A DNA stretch of 64,000 nt. Origin: Massilia sp. UMI-21. GTDB taxonomy: Bacteria; Pseudomonadota; Gammaproteobacteria; Burkholderiales; Burkholderiaceae_D. Positions 25,249 to 35,393 of this stretch are shown here, in pieces; position 1 is the stretch's first letter, and the number at the start of each line of letters is the position of its first letter. The notes below the pieces were generated by a model. That model did no database searches. It was not told the DNA's origin and worked only from the letters and a program-made list of their open reading frames with translations. The stretch covers positions 4,216,001-4,280,000 of the forward strand of contig CP063848.1 in assembly GCA_015277795.1 (NCBI GenBank), given 5' to 3'. Position numbers and translations under genes: made by a program.

Positions 25249-26753
25249 GCCCATCGCCAGCAATGTCCCCGCCGCCCCCGGCGCTCGCCGCCGAAATGCA
25301 GGCGGCCGCCTCGGAAATCTACCTGCTCGACGCCGCCACCCTGGAGGTGGTCGATGCCAACCAGGCCGCGCGCCTGAACCTCGGCATCGATGCCGGCACC
25401 CTGCAGGGCCTGGACATCCATGCGCTTGCCCCGGGCCTCGACCGCACCGCGCTGGACGCGCTCGTGCAAGGCCTGGGCGAGGAAATCGGCGCCCAGGTGA
25501 GCCTGCGCACCCAACTGCGGCGCGCCGACGGCAGCTCTTATCCGGTCCGGCTGTGTCTGCTGCGCATCCTGCGCGACGGCCGCGTGCTGCTGCTGGCGAT
25601 CGCCGACGACCTGAGCCTCGAGCAGGCGGCGGCGCGCGCGCTCGCCGAGTCGCAGGCGCGCTTCGACGCCATCGTGCGCAATACCCCCGGGCTGGTGTAC
25701 CAGTTCGTGCTGCACCCGGACGGCCGCATCGACTTCCCGTGGCTGAGCGAGGGCTGTTCGGCCCTGCTGGGCCTGTCGAAGCACGCGCTGCAGCACGACG
25801 CCACCCTGTTCGAGCGCCTGATCCTGCCGGAAGACCGCAAGGGCTACCTCGAATCGATGGACGCCTCGCGCGCCGCCATGACCGGCTGGAACTGGGAAGG
25901 CCGGATCTGGATCGACGCCTGGAAAGACGTCAAGTGGATCAACCTGCGCGCCACCCCGCACCCGGTCGACGGCGGCGCGGTCCAGTGGGACGGCATCATG
26001 AGCAACATCAGCGCCAGCAAGCAGGAGCAGCAGGAAGTGCTGCGTTCGCGCGCCCGCCTGGCCGAGCTGACCGACCACATCGAACAGGTCAAGGAGCAGG
26101 AACGGGCACGCATCGCGCGCGAGATCCACGACGACCTGGGCGGCAACCTCACCGCCATCAAGATGGCGCTGGCGATGCTGGCCGCGCGCCTGCCCGACGG
26201 CCAGCCGGCCCTGCTGGAAAAGGCGCGCTACCTGGACGACCTGGTCGACCGCACGATCGACGCGGTGCACCGCATCTCGCTCGACCTGCGCCCCACCATG
26301 CTCGACCTGGGGCTGGTGGCCGCGCTCGAATGGCAGGCCCGGGAATTCGAAAAACAGATGGGGATCGCCTGCCTGTTCCGCTGCTCCCGGGAGGACAAGG
26401 AGACGATCGTGCTCGACGACGACCATGCCACCGCCCTGTTCCGCATCTTCCAGGAAGCGCTGACCAACATCGCCAAGCATGCCGGCGCCACCCGGGTGAC
26501 GGTCAGCTTGCGGCGCCAGCGCGCCCACCTGAACCTGGACATTTGCGACAACGGCCGCGGCCTCCAGCCGACCGACCGCCTCAAGCCGCATTCTTTCGGC
26601 CTGCGCGGCATGAGCGAGCGCGCCAAGGCGCTCGGCGGCACGCTGAGCTTGTCGTCAGCGCCCGGAGGTGGCACGATGGTAACTATCAAGACCAGGCTGG
26701 CACCAGCGGCCGAGCCGGGCAACAACGCAGGAACAAAGCACAGGCAAGAATGA
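25245..26753 (+). CDS. PAS-domain sensor histidine kinase, NarL/DegS-type (HisKA_3)
   Basis: This 502-residue soluble kinase starts at the ATG at 25245. Two PAS-like regions come first: about 15-130 (EIYLLDAATLEVVDANQAARLNLGI) and about 145-265 (FDAIVRNTPGLVYQF...DGIMSNISASK). The dimerisation helix follows, with phospho-accepting His295 in REIHDDLGGNLTAIKMAL, the HisKA_3 signature. The ATPase domain has EALTNIAKHAGA, DICDNGRG and FGLRGMSERAKALGG. No membrane segment is present, so the signal is either cytoplasmic or comes through the coupled upstream membrane protein. It overlaps the response-regulator gene by 4 bases. Confidence 0.93.
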   Translation: MSPSPAMSPPPPALAAEMQAAASEIYLLDAATLEVVDANQAARLNLGIDAGTLQGLDIHALAPGLDRTALDALVQGLGEEIGAQVSLRTQLRRADGSSYPVRLCLLRILRDGRVLLLAIADDLSLEQAAARALAESQARFDAIVRNTPGLVYQFVLHPDGRIDFPWLSEGCSALLGLSKHALQHDATLFERLILPEDRKGYLESMDASRAAMTGWNWEGRIWIDAWKDVKWINLRATPHPVDGGAVQWDGIMSNISASKQEQQEVLRSRARLAELTDHIEQVKEQERARIAREIHDDLGGNLTAIKMALAMLAARLPDGQPALLEKARYLDDLVDRTIDAVHRISLDLRPTMLDLGLVAALEWQAREFEKQMGIACLFRCSREDKETIVLDDDHATALFRIFQEALTNIAKHAGATRVTVSLRRQRAHLNLDICDNGRGLQPTDRLKPHSFGLRGMSERAKALGGTLSLSSAPGGGTMVTIKTRLAPAAEPGNNAGTKHRQE

Positions 26754-27397
26754 GTGACAAGGCAACAATCCGGGTATTCATCGCCGACGACCATGCGATC
26801 GTCCGCGAAGGCCTGAAACAGATCCTGGCCGAGCATCGCGACCTGATCGTCGCCGGCGAAGCCGAAACCGGGCTCGACGCCGTCAAGCTGGTCGGCAAGG
26901 CGAAACCGCAGGTGATGCTGCTCGACATTTCCTTACCCGACCGCAACGGCATCGAGGTGCTCAAGCAGATCAAGAAGGACCGGCCCGAGCTGGCGGTACT
27001 GATGCTGTCGATGCACCGCGAAGACCAGTATGCGATCCGCTCGCTGAAGGCGGGCGCGTCTGGCTACATGACCAAGCAGAGCGCCCCGCGCGAGCTGGTG
27101 ACGGCGATCCGCCAGGTGGCAGCCGGCCAGAAGTACGTCAGCGCCGCGCTGGCCCAGACCCTGGCGGCCCAGGTCGGCGAAGACCACGAGACACCGCTGC
27201 ACGACAGCCTGTCCGACCGCGAATACCAGACCCTCACCATGATCGCCTCGGGAATGACGGTGAGCGACATCGCGCGCGAACTGTCGCTGTCGGTCAAGAC
27301 CGTGAGCGAGTACCGCGCCCGCTTGCTGGCCAAGATGAAGCTCAAGAACAGCGCCGAGCTGACCCACTACGCGATTCGCAACCAGCTGGTTGGCTAG
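26750..27397 (+). CDS. LuxR/NarL-family response regulator
   Basis: The protein has 215 residues and its ATG overlaps the kinase stop (ATGA). The receiver domain is complete: acidic pair Asp13-Asp14 in FIADDHAIVREGL, phospho-acceptor Asp59 in VMLLDISLPDRNG, and Lys109 in SGYMTKQSAP. The C-terminal LuxR helix-turn-helix reads LSDREYQTLTMIASGMTVSDIARELSLSVKTVSEYRARLLAKM. It is the cognate partner of the upstream kinase by coupling and family match. Target genes are unknown. Confidence 0.95.
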   Translation: MSDKATIRVFIADDHAIVREGLKQILAEHRDLIVAGEAETGLDAVKLVGKAKPQVMLLDISLPDRNGIEVLKQIKKDRPELAVLMLSMHREDQYAIRSLKAGASGYMTKQSAPRELVTAIRQVAAGQKYVSAALAQTLAAQVGEDHETPLHDSLSDREYQTLTMIASGMTVSDIARELSLSVKTVSEYRARLLAKMKLKNSAELTHYAIRNQLVG

Positions 27398-27473
27398 CAT
27401 TGCCCGGACCGCCGGATTCGGCTGCGCTTTGTTGCGCGGCGCGCGGCTACAACACTTTGTTTCCCTTTTTTAA

Positions 27474-27503
27474 TTGATGCCCGGCAAAAAAGCTGCTTAT
27501 CAT
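27474..27503 (+). promoter_or_regulatory. Candidate sigma-70 promoter of the diguanylate cyclase gene
   Basis: TTGATG and TATCAT are separated by 18 bases, in an AT-richer patch of the 138-base gap before the GGDEF gene. The predicted start would be near 27510, 26 bases before the ATG. The -10 box matches 5 of 6 consensus bases. Confidence 0.45.
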
Positions 27504-27535
27504 TACGTTAAACAGCACTCCCCGTCTTGACCGCC

Positions 27536-29098
<1,563 letters not shown>

Positions 29099-29100
29099 GC

Positions 29101-29349
29101 TTACTGGGTGACCAGCGGCCGCGGCGCCTTGTCCATCTCGTCGCGCACCCCTTGGGCGCCGACCGCCTTCAGCATGCGGTCGGTCGAGGTGCGGTCTTTC
29201 AGGCGGCTGCCGGTCATCTGGTGACCATCCTGGCCGGCGGTATTGTCAGCGGCAGCCACTCCGCTCTGCGCCGAAGCCTGCTCTTCTTGCGGCGCCACCG
29301 CACACCCCGCCAGTGCCAGCATGGCACACACGACGACGACATTCTTCAT
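29101..29349 (-). CDS. Small putative lipoprotein
   Basis: The 82-residue protein starts at the ATG at 29349 with GGGAGAAAAC upstream. The signal peptide MKNVVVVCAMLALAGC ends in a lipobox with Cys16. The rest is polar and Ala/Gly/Gln-rich, with a charged C-terminus (RLKDRTSTDRMLKAVGAQGVRDEMDK). No family is recognised. It is convergent with the diguanylate cyclase gene, with two bases between the stop codons. Confidence 0.75.
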   Translation of the reverse strand: MKNVVVVCAMLALAGCAVAPQEEQASAQSGVAAADNTAGQDGHQMTGSRLKDRTSTDRMLKAVGAQGVRDEMDKAPRPLVTQ

Positions 29350-29566
29350 TGTTTTCTCCCGACAAGACGTGTTCAACCAGGTTGCTGTCAATAAGGCCGA
29401 GCCCGTCAAAATCCTAGCATCCGCCGGCGAGCGCAGGATGAGTTGTTGAAAAAATATTTACCACGGGTAGCCAGCCTTCACCATTGTTGTCAAATAGCTC
29501 TTATTTTTCGTGAGGATGGGGTGTGGTTCGCTGCCCTTTACGAAAAAAATAAATTATTTTTGACCC

Positions 29567-29593
29567 TCAAGTTCGCCATTTCCCTGTCGTTTA
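29567..29593 (+). promoter_or_regulatory. Candidate sigma-28 (FliA) promoter of fliC, distal copy
   Basis: TCAAGTTC - 11 bases - GTCGTTTA, compared with the FliA consensus TAAAGTTT-N11-GCCGATAA (6/8 and 5/8 matches with exact spacing). It lies in the 427-base, AT-rich gap before fliC (29350-29776), the natural place for a class III promoter. The rest of that gap holds no gene I can support. Confidence 0.45.
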
Positions 29594-29652
29594 AGCGCGG
29601 CGCCCGAGGGAACTTGAGCGAAAAACGTCGAAATTATTTTTAGTGCCGACCA

Positions 29653-29679
29653 TCAAGTTTTTGCCGTGGAGCACGTTAC
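29653..29679 (+). promoter_or_regulatory. Candidate sigma-28 promoter of fliC, proximal copy
   Basis: TCAAGTTT - 11 bases - CACGTTAC (7/8 and 4/8 against the FliA consensus). It is about 100 bases before the fliC ATG. The -35 is better and the -10 weaker than in the distal candidate, so I cannot say which is used. Confidence 0.35.
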
Positions 29680-29776
29680 CAGCAACAACAGCGGTGTGAT
29701 CGTCACGGAACAGCGTGGCGCACCAAAGTGAACAGGGCAAGGTGGCCCACCCCGAAATACAGTCTGGAGAAATACC

Positions 29777-31255
29777 ATGGCATCCGTAATCAATACCAAC
29801 GTCGCATCCCTGAACTCGCAGCGTAACCTGTCGACCTCGCAAGCTTCCCTGAACACCTCGATCCAGCGCCTGTCGTCGGGCCTGCGCATCAACAGCGCCA
29901 AGGACGACGCTGCCGGTCTGGCCATCTCGGACCGCATGAATTCGCAGATCAAGGGCATGACCCAGGCCACCCGCAACGCGAATGACGGCGTGTCGATGGC
30001 CCAGACCGCCGAAGGCGCCCTGTCGAGCTCGGGCGACATCCTGCAACGTGTCCGTGAACTGGCAGTGCAGTCGTCGAACGCATCGAACTCGGCCAGCGAC
30101 CGCAAGGCCCTGCAGACCGAAGTCACCCAGCTGACCTCGGAACTGAACCGTATCTCGAACACCACCGAATTCAACGGCCAGAAGCTGCTGGACGGCTCGA
30201 TGGGCACCGCGAACTTCCAGGTCGGCGCCAACGCAGGCCAGCTGATCTCGATGACCGGCTCGAACTTCAGCACCAGCACCTACGGCAACAACCGCGTGCA
30301 ATCCAACGCCCTGGCCGGCACCACCAACGGCACCGTCGCCACCGGCAGCCTGTTCATCAACGGCTCGCAAGGCTCGAAGGAAGTCACCTTCGACGCCGAC
30401 ATCAGCGCCAAAGCCGCCGCAGCACAGATCAACAACGTCAGCAGCGATACCGGCGTGAGCGCCAGCGCCAAGACCGACGTGTCGTTCAAGGCCGCCGCCG
30501 GCAAGGCGTTCACCCTGGACGTCGTCTCGGACAACAGCAGCGCTGCCACCGTGTCGTTCACCGTCGGCAGCGCCGGCACCTCGGACGACTATGCCGCCGC
30601 GATCAGCGCCGTCAACGCGCAGACCGCCAAGACCGGCGTGACCGCATCCTACGACGCGACTGCCAAGAGCCTGAAGCTGACCAACAGCTCGGGCAACGAC
30701 ATCAAGCTGACCAACAAGTCGACCGACAACGCCTCGACCGCCTCGGTGCAGACCTACCAGAAAGACGGCGTCTCGCTGAACACCGCCGGCGCGCTGACCT
30801 CGGACAACACCGCAGCCAACGCCGCCACCGTCGCCAAGGGCAACATCACGCTGGATTCGGACCAGGGCTTCTCGACCGCCAACGGCACCACCCCCAGCGG
30901 CTGGGGCGCGATGCTGGGCGGCAAGTCGTCGGAACTGAAGTCGGTCGCCAACATCGACATCAGCACCTTCGAAGGCGCACAGCTGGCGATCAAGACCGCC
31001 GATGCAGCTCTGAGCTCGGTCAACAGCAAGCGTGCCGAATACGGCGCACTGCAGTCGCGCTTCGACTCGGCCATCTCCAACCTGCAGTCGACCACCGAAA
31101 ACCTGTCGGCATCGCGCAGCCGCATCGTCGACACCGACTTCGCTTCGGAAACCGCGAAAATGACCCGCGGCCAGATCCTGCAGCAGGCCGGCACCTCGAT
31201 GCTGGCCCAGGCGAACTCGCTGCCGAACGGCGTCCTGTCGCTGCTGCGTGGTTAA
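29777..31255 (+). CDS. fliC: Flagellin
   Basis: This 492-residue filament subunit is secreted by the flagellar export gate. The conserved N-terminal D0/D1 region ([51 protein letters not shown]) and C-terminal D0 region ([46 protein letters not shown]) are intact. The middle (about 175-390) is the variable surface part, rich in Ser, Thr, Ala and Asp, which would suit O-glycosylation. The ribosome site is TGGAGAA before the ATG. Candidate sigma-28 sites lie upstream and a strong terminator lies just downstream, so it is transcribed alone. Confidence 0.98.
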   Translation: MASVINTNVASLNSQRNLSTSQASLNTSIQRLSSGLRINSAKDDAAGLAISDRMNSQIKGMTQATRNANDGVSMAQTAEGALSSSGDILQRVRELAVQSSNASNSASDRKALQTEVTQLTSELNRISNTTEFNGQKLLDGSMGTANFQVGANAGQLISMTGSNFSTSTYGNNRVQSNALAGTTNGTVATGSLFINGSQGSKEVTFDADISAKAAAAQINNVSSDTGVSASAKTDVSFKAAAGKAFTLDVVSDNSSAATVSFTVGSAGTSDDYAAAISAVNAQTAKTGVTASYDATAKSLKLTNSSGNDIKLTNKSTDNASTASVQTYQKDGVSLNTAGALTSDNTAANAATVAKGNITLDSDQGFSTANGTTPSGWGAMLGGKSSELKSVANIDISTFEGAQLAIKTADAALSSVNSKRAEYGALQSRFDSAISNLQSTTENLSASRSRIVDTDFASETAKMTRGQILQQAGTSMLAQANSLPNGVLSLLRG

Positions 31256-31291
31256 TCACCGGCTAGTTAGTCCATCCGTGCAGTAAAACGG

Positions 31292-31326
31292 ATCCTCGGC
31301 TGAAGAAATTCAGCCGAGGATTTTTT
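31292..31326 (+). terminator. Rho-independent terminator of fliC
   Basis: A perfect 13-bp stem (ATCCTCGGCTGAA and its complement) closed by a GAAA tetraloop is followed by T residues. It lies 37 bases after the fliC stop. Confidence 0.95.
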
Positions 31327-31340
31327 GCTAGGGAAGTCAC

Positions 31341-31697
31341 ATGAACATCCAACCTCTTGGTTCACCCGTGGCGTCGCGGCTGGAGGAGCGCGCGCTCCCG
31401 GCGATCGAGCAAGCAAACGCCGCCTCGGCCAAGGTAGCGAAGCCCACCGAAACGCCGGAGGCCGCCCCGCCCTCGCGCGCGCAGCTCGGTGAGGCGGTCA
31501 AGAAGATCAACGAGGGCATGGCAGCCTCGTCGCAAAGACTGGAATTCGCGATCGACGACGACAGCAAGGAGATCGTCGTCAAGATCATCGACCAGGATAC
31601 ACGCGAAGTGGTGCGCCAGATCCCGTCGGTTGAAGCGCTCGAGATCGCCAAGTCGATCGACAAGATGCGCGGCCTGCTGATCAGCCAGACCGCCTGA
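31341..31697 (+). CDS. flaG: FlaG-family flagellar protein
   Basis: This 118-residue protein lies between fliC and fliD, the usual place for flaG. The C-terminal half matches FlaG: LEFAIDDDSKEIVVKIIDQDTREVVRQIPSVEALEIAKSIDKMRGLL. The N-terminal 45 residues are a flexible Ala/Pro/Glu-rich region. FlaG proteins influence filament length in Pseudomonas, Aeromonas and Campylobacter; the mechanism is unclear. Confidence 0.92.
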   Translation: MNIQPLGSPVASRLEERALPAIEQANAASAKVAKPTETPEAAPPSRAQLGEAVKKINEGMAASSQRLEFAIDDDSKEIVVKIIDQDTREVVRQIPSVEALEIAKSIDKMRGLLISQTA

Positions 31698-31733
31698 GCT
31701 CACGGCAACCGCATCACCGCTTCACCCGCTCCC

Positions 31734-31756
31734 GGCGCGCCTTCCGATGGCGCGCC
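31734..31756. other. GC-rich hairpin between flaG and fliD
   Basis: An 8-bp perfect palindrome arm pair (GGCGCGCC on both sides) with a 7-base loop and no T tract. It may separate the flaG transcript from the fliD promoter that follows. Confidence 0.5.
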
Positions 31757-31829
31757 GTGCCTGCGCACGTCCATCCGCCGCGTAGCGCGACTTTTCTCAT
31801 CTATTTGAATAGACGGCCATTTCCCACTC

Positions 31830-31856
31830 TTAAGTCCGGTTTGCTTCTGTCGATAA
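31830..31856 (+). promoter_or_regulatory. Sigma-28 (FliA) promoter of fliD
   Basis: TTAAGTCC - 11 bases - GTCGATAA. The -10 box matches 7 of 8 and the -35 box 5 of 8 FliA consensus positions, with exact spacing. It sits 34 bases before the fliD GTG start and is the clearest class III promoter in the window. Confidence 0.7.
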
Positions 31857-31890
31857 TGACTTACATTATCGCTTTCACGGGAGAAACAAA

Positions 31891-34548
31891 GTGGGCATCA
31901 GTTCAAGCGGCATCGGCTCCGGCCTCGACGTCGAAGGCATCATCAGCAAGCTGATGCAGGCCGAAGCGGCGCCGCTGGCCAACTTCGACAAGAAGGCGGC
32001 GGCGCTCCAGTCGCGCATGGCCGCGTTCGGCAAGGTCAGCGCAGCGGTCGGCAGCTTCCAGGGTGCGCTGACCTCGCTCAATTCTCCCGCAACCTTCAGT
32101 GCCCTGAGCACCAGTTCCAGCAACAAGGACCTCTTGAGCGCCACCGCCGGCGCCGGGGCCGTCGCGGGCAAATACAGCATCAATGTGTCGCAGCTGGCCT
32201 CGGCGCAGAGCCTGAGCACGGCCGGCCGGGCCAGCATGAGCGCCACCATCGGCTCCGGCGCCAAGACCACCCTGAGCTTCCAGTTCGGCAGCATCGGCGG
32301 CGGCAGCTTCGGCGTGGCCGGCACCGCGCTGGGCGCCTCGGTCGCGACCGGCGGCATCAGCAACGGCTCGCTGACCATCAACGGCACCGCCATCGTCACC
32401 AGCAGCACGACCCGCAGCGCGGCCCAGCTTGCCGAGGCGATCAACGCCAAGAGCGACACCACCGGCGTCACCGCCAAGGCCGGCACGGCCACCAGCGCCG
32501 CCAGCCTGTTCGCCGGCTTCGGCGCCGTCACCACCGACGCCGGCGCCAGTTACGCCCTGAACGTCGGCGGCGTCCAGATCGTGTCGCAGGCCGGCACCGG
32601 CGCCACGCTGGGCGCGGCGGACGTCGACGCGGCCCTGGCCGGCGGCACCGTCGGTGCGGCGCTCGGCGCCGCCAACATCAGCTTTACCGGCAGCGCCGTC
32701 GACGGCACGCTGCAGTTCACCGCGGCCGACGGCGCCAACCTGACCGTGGCCGAAGTCATCGGCGGCAGCGGCAGCGTCACCGGCGGCACCCAGGGCGCCG
32801 GCGTGGCCAACACCGGCACCAGCGCGACCACCACCGCCGGCGTGACCCTGAGCTCGAAGAACGGCAGCCAGATCCTGGTCGGCGGGACCAACCCGGCCGC
32901 CGCCGGCCTGGCGGCCGGCAGCGCCGGCAGCTACCTGGGCGGCGCCGCCTTCAGCCAGGACGGCGCGCAGGCCAGCGGCACCGTGACGCTCGATGCCGGC
33001 GACCAGTCGCTGCAGGGCATCCGCGACGCCATCAACAAGGCCAACATCGGCGTCACCGCCACCATCCTGTCCGACGGCGGCGACAACCCCTACCACCTGG
33101 TGCTGACCTCGAACAAGACCGGCGAGAAGTCCTCGATGAAGATCAGCGTCGACGGCGTCGACGGCCAGCCCGCCGACCCGGCCATCGCGGCGCTGCTCGG
33201 CCACGACCCGGGCGGGGTGCAGGGCCTGACCCAGACCAGCGCGGCCCAGGACACCCTGCTCAACATGAACGGGATCGACATCCGCAGCAGCAGCGCCAGC
33301 GTGACCGACGCCGTGCAGGGCGTGACGCTCGACCTCACCGGCACCGGCAGCACCACGCTGAACGTGACCCGCGACACCGCCGCGGTCTCGACCGCCGTGA
33401 ATAATTTCGTCAAGGCCTATAACGAACTCAACAAGACGATCTCGAGCCTGGCCGGCTACAACGCCGAGACCAAGACCGCCGGCGTGCTGCAGGGCGACGC
33501 CTCGGTGCGCTCGATCCAGAACCAGCTGCGGCGCCAGCTCGGCGCCGCCGTCGAAGGCCTGGGCGGCAAGCTGACCACGCTCAGCCAGGTCGGCATCACC
33601 TTCCAGAAGGACGGCGGCCTGGCAGTCGATTCCGGCAAGCTGAACAAGGCCGTCACCGAGAACTTCGCCGAGATCGGCGGCCTGTTCGCAGCGATGGGCA
33701 AGGCCACCGACGGACAGATCAAGTTCGACAAATCGGGCGCGGCCACCAAGCCGGGCACCTATGGCGTGAACATCACCAGCCTGGCCACCCAGGGCACGCT
33801 CACGGGCGCCGCCGCGCTGTCGGGCTCGACGACGATCGCCTCGAACACCGCCTGGCGCGTCACCCTGAACCAGACCGACCCGGTCACCGACACCAAGATC
33901 CAGGAAATCAAGCTGACCGCCGGCACCTATACCAACGCCCAGCTGGCGTCGATGCTGCGTGCGGCGATCAACGGCAACGCCGCCTTCGCCGGCGCCGGCG
34001 ACACGGTCGAGACCAAGGTCGAGGACGACGGCCGCCTGTCGCTCTCCTCGAGCAAGTATGGCGACACCTCGAACATCGAGATCGCCCTCGTCAGCGGCAC
34101 CGACCCGGCCACCCTGTTCGGCGGCGCCACGCCGGTCAAGGGTGCGAACGTCGAGGGCACGATCGGCGGCGTCGCCGCCACCGGCAACGGCCAGGCCCTG
34201 ACCGCTGCCGCCGGCTCGCCCGCCGACGGCATCCAGCTCTCGATCACCGGCGGCCTGGTGGGCGAACGCGGCACGGTCAGCTTCTCCAAGGGCTTCGCCT
34301 TCGAACTGACCAACCTGGCCACTGCTTTCACCGGCAAGGACAGCCTGCTGAACAGCAAGACCGACGGCCTGAACGTCACGCTCAAGTCCATCACCAGCGC
34401 GCGCGACCGTTTCGAGTCGCGCCTGGAAAGCACTGAAAAACGATACCGGGCGCAATTCACGGCGCTCGACACTGCCCTGATGTCGATGCAGTCGACCTCG
34501 GCCTACCTGACCCAGCAGCTTGCGGCGCTCACCGCGAACGCAGGCTAA
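31891..34548 (+). CDS. fliD: Flagellar filament cap protein FliD, unusually long
   Basis: This 885-residue protein starts at a GTG (31891) after GGGAGAAAC. The conserved ends are clear: MGISSSGIGSGLDVEGIISKLMQAEAAPL at the start, and RDRFESRLESTEKRYRAQFTALDTALMSMQSTSAYLTQQLAAL at the end. FliD forms the cap under which flagellin assembles, and can also be an adhesin. Typical FliD proteins have about 450-700 residues. The extra length lies in two Ala/Gly/Thr-rich inserts, about 145-345 and 630-790. Flagellin-IN-like segments (SLQGIRDAINKANIGVTATI) are present. fliS and fliT follow. Confidence 0.95.
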   Translation: MGISSSGIGSGLDVEGIISKLMQAEAAPLANFDKKAAALQSRMAAFGKVSAAVGSFQGALTSLNSPATFSALSTSSSNKDLLSATAGAGAVAGKYSINVSQLASAQSLSTAGRASMSATIGSGAKTTLSFQFGSIGGGSFGVAGTALGASVATGGISNGSLTINGTAIVTSSTTRSAAQLAEAINAKSDTTGVTAKAGTATSAASLFAGFGAVTTDAGASYALNVGGVQIVSQAGTGATLGAADVDAALAGGTVGAALGAANISFTGSAVDGTLQFTAADGANLTVAEVIGGSGSVTGGTQGAGVANTGTSATTTAGVTLSSKNGSQILVGGTNPAAAGLAAGSAGSYLGGAAFSQDGAQASGTVTLDAGDQSLQGIRDAINKANIGVTATILSDGGDNPYHLVLTSNKTGEKSSMKISVDGVDGQPADPAIAALLGHDPGGVQGLTQTSAAQDTLLNMNGIDIRSSSASVTDAVQGVTLDLTGTGSTTLNVTRDTAAVSTAVNNFVKAYNELNKTISSLAGYNAETKTAGVLQGDASVRSIQNQLRRQLGAAVEGLGGKLTTLSQVGITFQKDGGLAVDSGKLNKAVTENFAEIGGLFAAMGKATDGQIKFDKSGAATKPGTYGVNITSLATQGTLTGAAALSGSTTIASNTAWRVTLNQTDPVTDTKIQEIKLTAGTYTNAQLASMLRAAINGNAAFAGAGDTVETKVEDDGRLSLSSSKYGDTSNIEIALVSGTDPATLFGGATPVKGANVEGTIGGVAATGNGQALTAAAGSPADGIQLSITGGLVGERGTVSFSKGFAFELTNLATAFTGKDSLLNSKTDGLNVTLKSITSARDRFESRLESTEKRYRAQFTALDTALMSMQSTSAYLTQQLAALTANAG

Positions 34549-34568
34549 GCCTTCACCTGGAGAACACG

Positions 34569-35030
34569 ATGTTTGGAACCATGCAACGCGGCGTCGGCGC
34601 CTATGCGAAAGTCGGTCTCGAGACCGGCGTCGCCGGCGCTTCCCCGCACAAACTGATCGTCATGCTGTACGACGGCGCGATGGTCTCGATCCTGAGCGGC
34701 ATCACCAACATGAAGGCCGGGAATGTCGCCGCCAAGGGCGCCGCCATCTCGAAAGCCATCAACATCATCGACAACGGCCTGCGCGCCGCCCTCGACAAGA
34801 AGGTCGGCGGCGAGATCGCCCAGAACCTCGACGCCCTGTACGAATATATCAGCGCGCGCCTGCTCAAGGCCAACCTCGCGAACGACCCGGCGATGCTGGA
34901 AGAAGCACACGGGCTGCTGTCCGAACTGCGCGACGCCTGGAATGCAATCGATCCGCAGGCCGCCGCGGGCGCAGCCCAGGCCGGAGCCGCCCCGGCGCCC
35001 ATGCGTGCCCCCACCCTGATGAGTGCCTGA
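34569..35030 (+). CDS. fliS: Flagellin export chaperone FliS
   Basis: This 153-residue protein contains the FliS core: YAKVGLETGVAGASPHKLIVMLYDGAMVSI, then LRAALDKKVGGEIAQNLDALYEYISARLLKANLANDPAMLEEAHGLLSELRDAW. It binds the C-terminus of flagellin in the cytoplasm and prevents early polymerisation. The C-terminal ~25 residues are an Ala/Pro-rich tail not found in shorter homologues. It starts 20 bases after fliD and 5 bases separate it from fliT. Confidence 0.95.
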   Translation: MFGTMQRGVGAYAKVGLETGVAGASPHKLIVMLYDGAMVSILSGITNMKAGNVAAKGAAISKAINIIDNGLRAALDKKVGGEIAQNLDALYEYISARLLKANLANDPAMLEEAHGLLSELRDAWNAIDPQAAAGAAQAGAAPAPMRAPTLMSA

Positions 35031-35035
35031 GAGCC

Positions 35036-35365
35036 ATGCCACAGATGACCAGCGAAGATATCGTCGACACCTATGAAACCATGGCGGTGATCACCGACCA
35101 GATGCTGCGCGCGGCCAATGACAGCGACTGGGATCGCCTGGCCGAGCTCGAGAAGCAGTGCGCCCTGCACGTGCGCCAGCTCAAGGACAACGAGCCGCAG
35201 CCGCTGGCCGGCCCGCAGCGCGTCAAGAAGGTCGATGCGATCCGCCGCATGCTGGCCGCCGACCGCCAGATCCGCGACCTGAGCACCCCGTGGATGGCGC
35301 GCCTGTCGGCCCTGATCAACAACACCTCGACCGAACGCCGCGTCGCCCGCGCCTACGGTATCTAG
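35036..35365 (+). CDS. fliT: FliT-family flagellar chaperone
   Basis: This 109-residue helical protein follows fliS, the standard place for fliT. It has the family pattern DIVDTYETMAVITDQMLRAANDSDWDRLAELEKQCALHV with a helical C-terminus (RRMLAADRQIRDLS). FliT binds the FliD cap protein for export and, in enterics, inhibits FlhDC. The sequence is short and diverse, so the call leans on position as well as the N-terminal motif. Confidence 0.85.
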   Translation: MPQMTSEDIVDTYETMAVITDQMLRAANDSDWDRLAELEKQCALHVRQLKDNEPQPLAGPQRVKKVDAIRRMLAADRQIRDLSTPWMARLSALINNTSTERRVARAYGI

Positions 35366-35393
35366 GGCCGCAAGGCCGGACTGACGCACCAGC

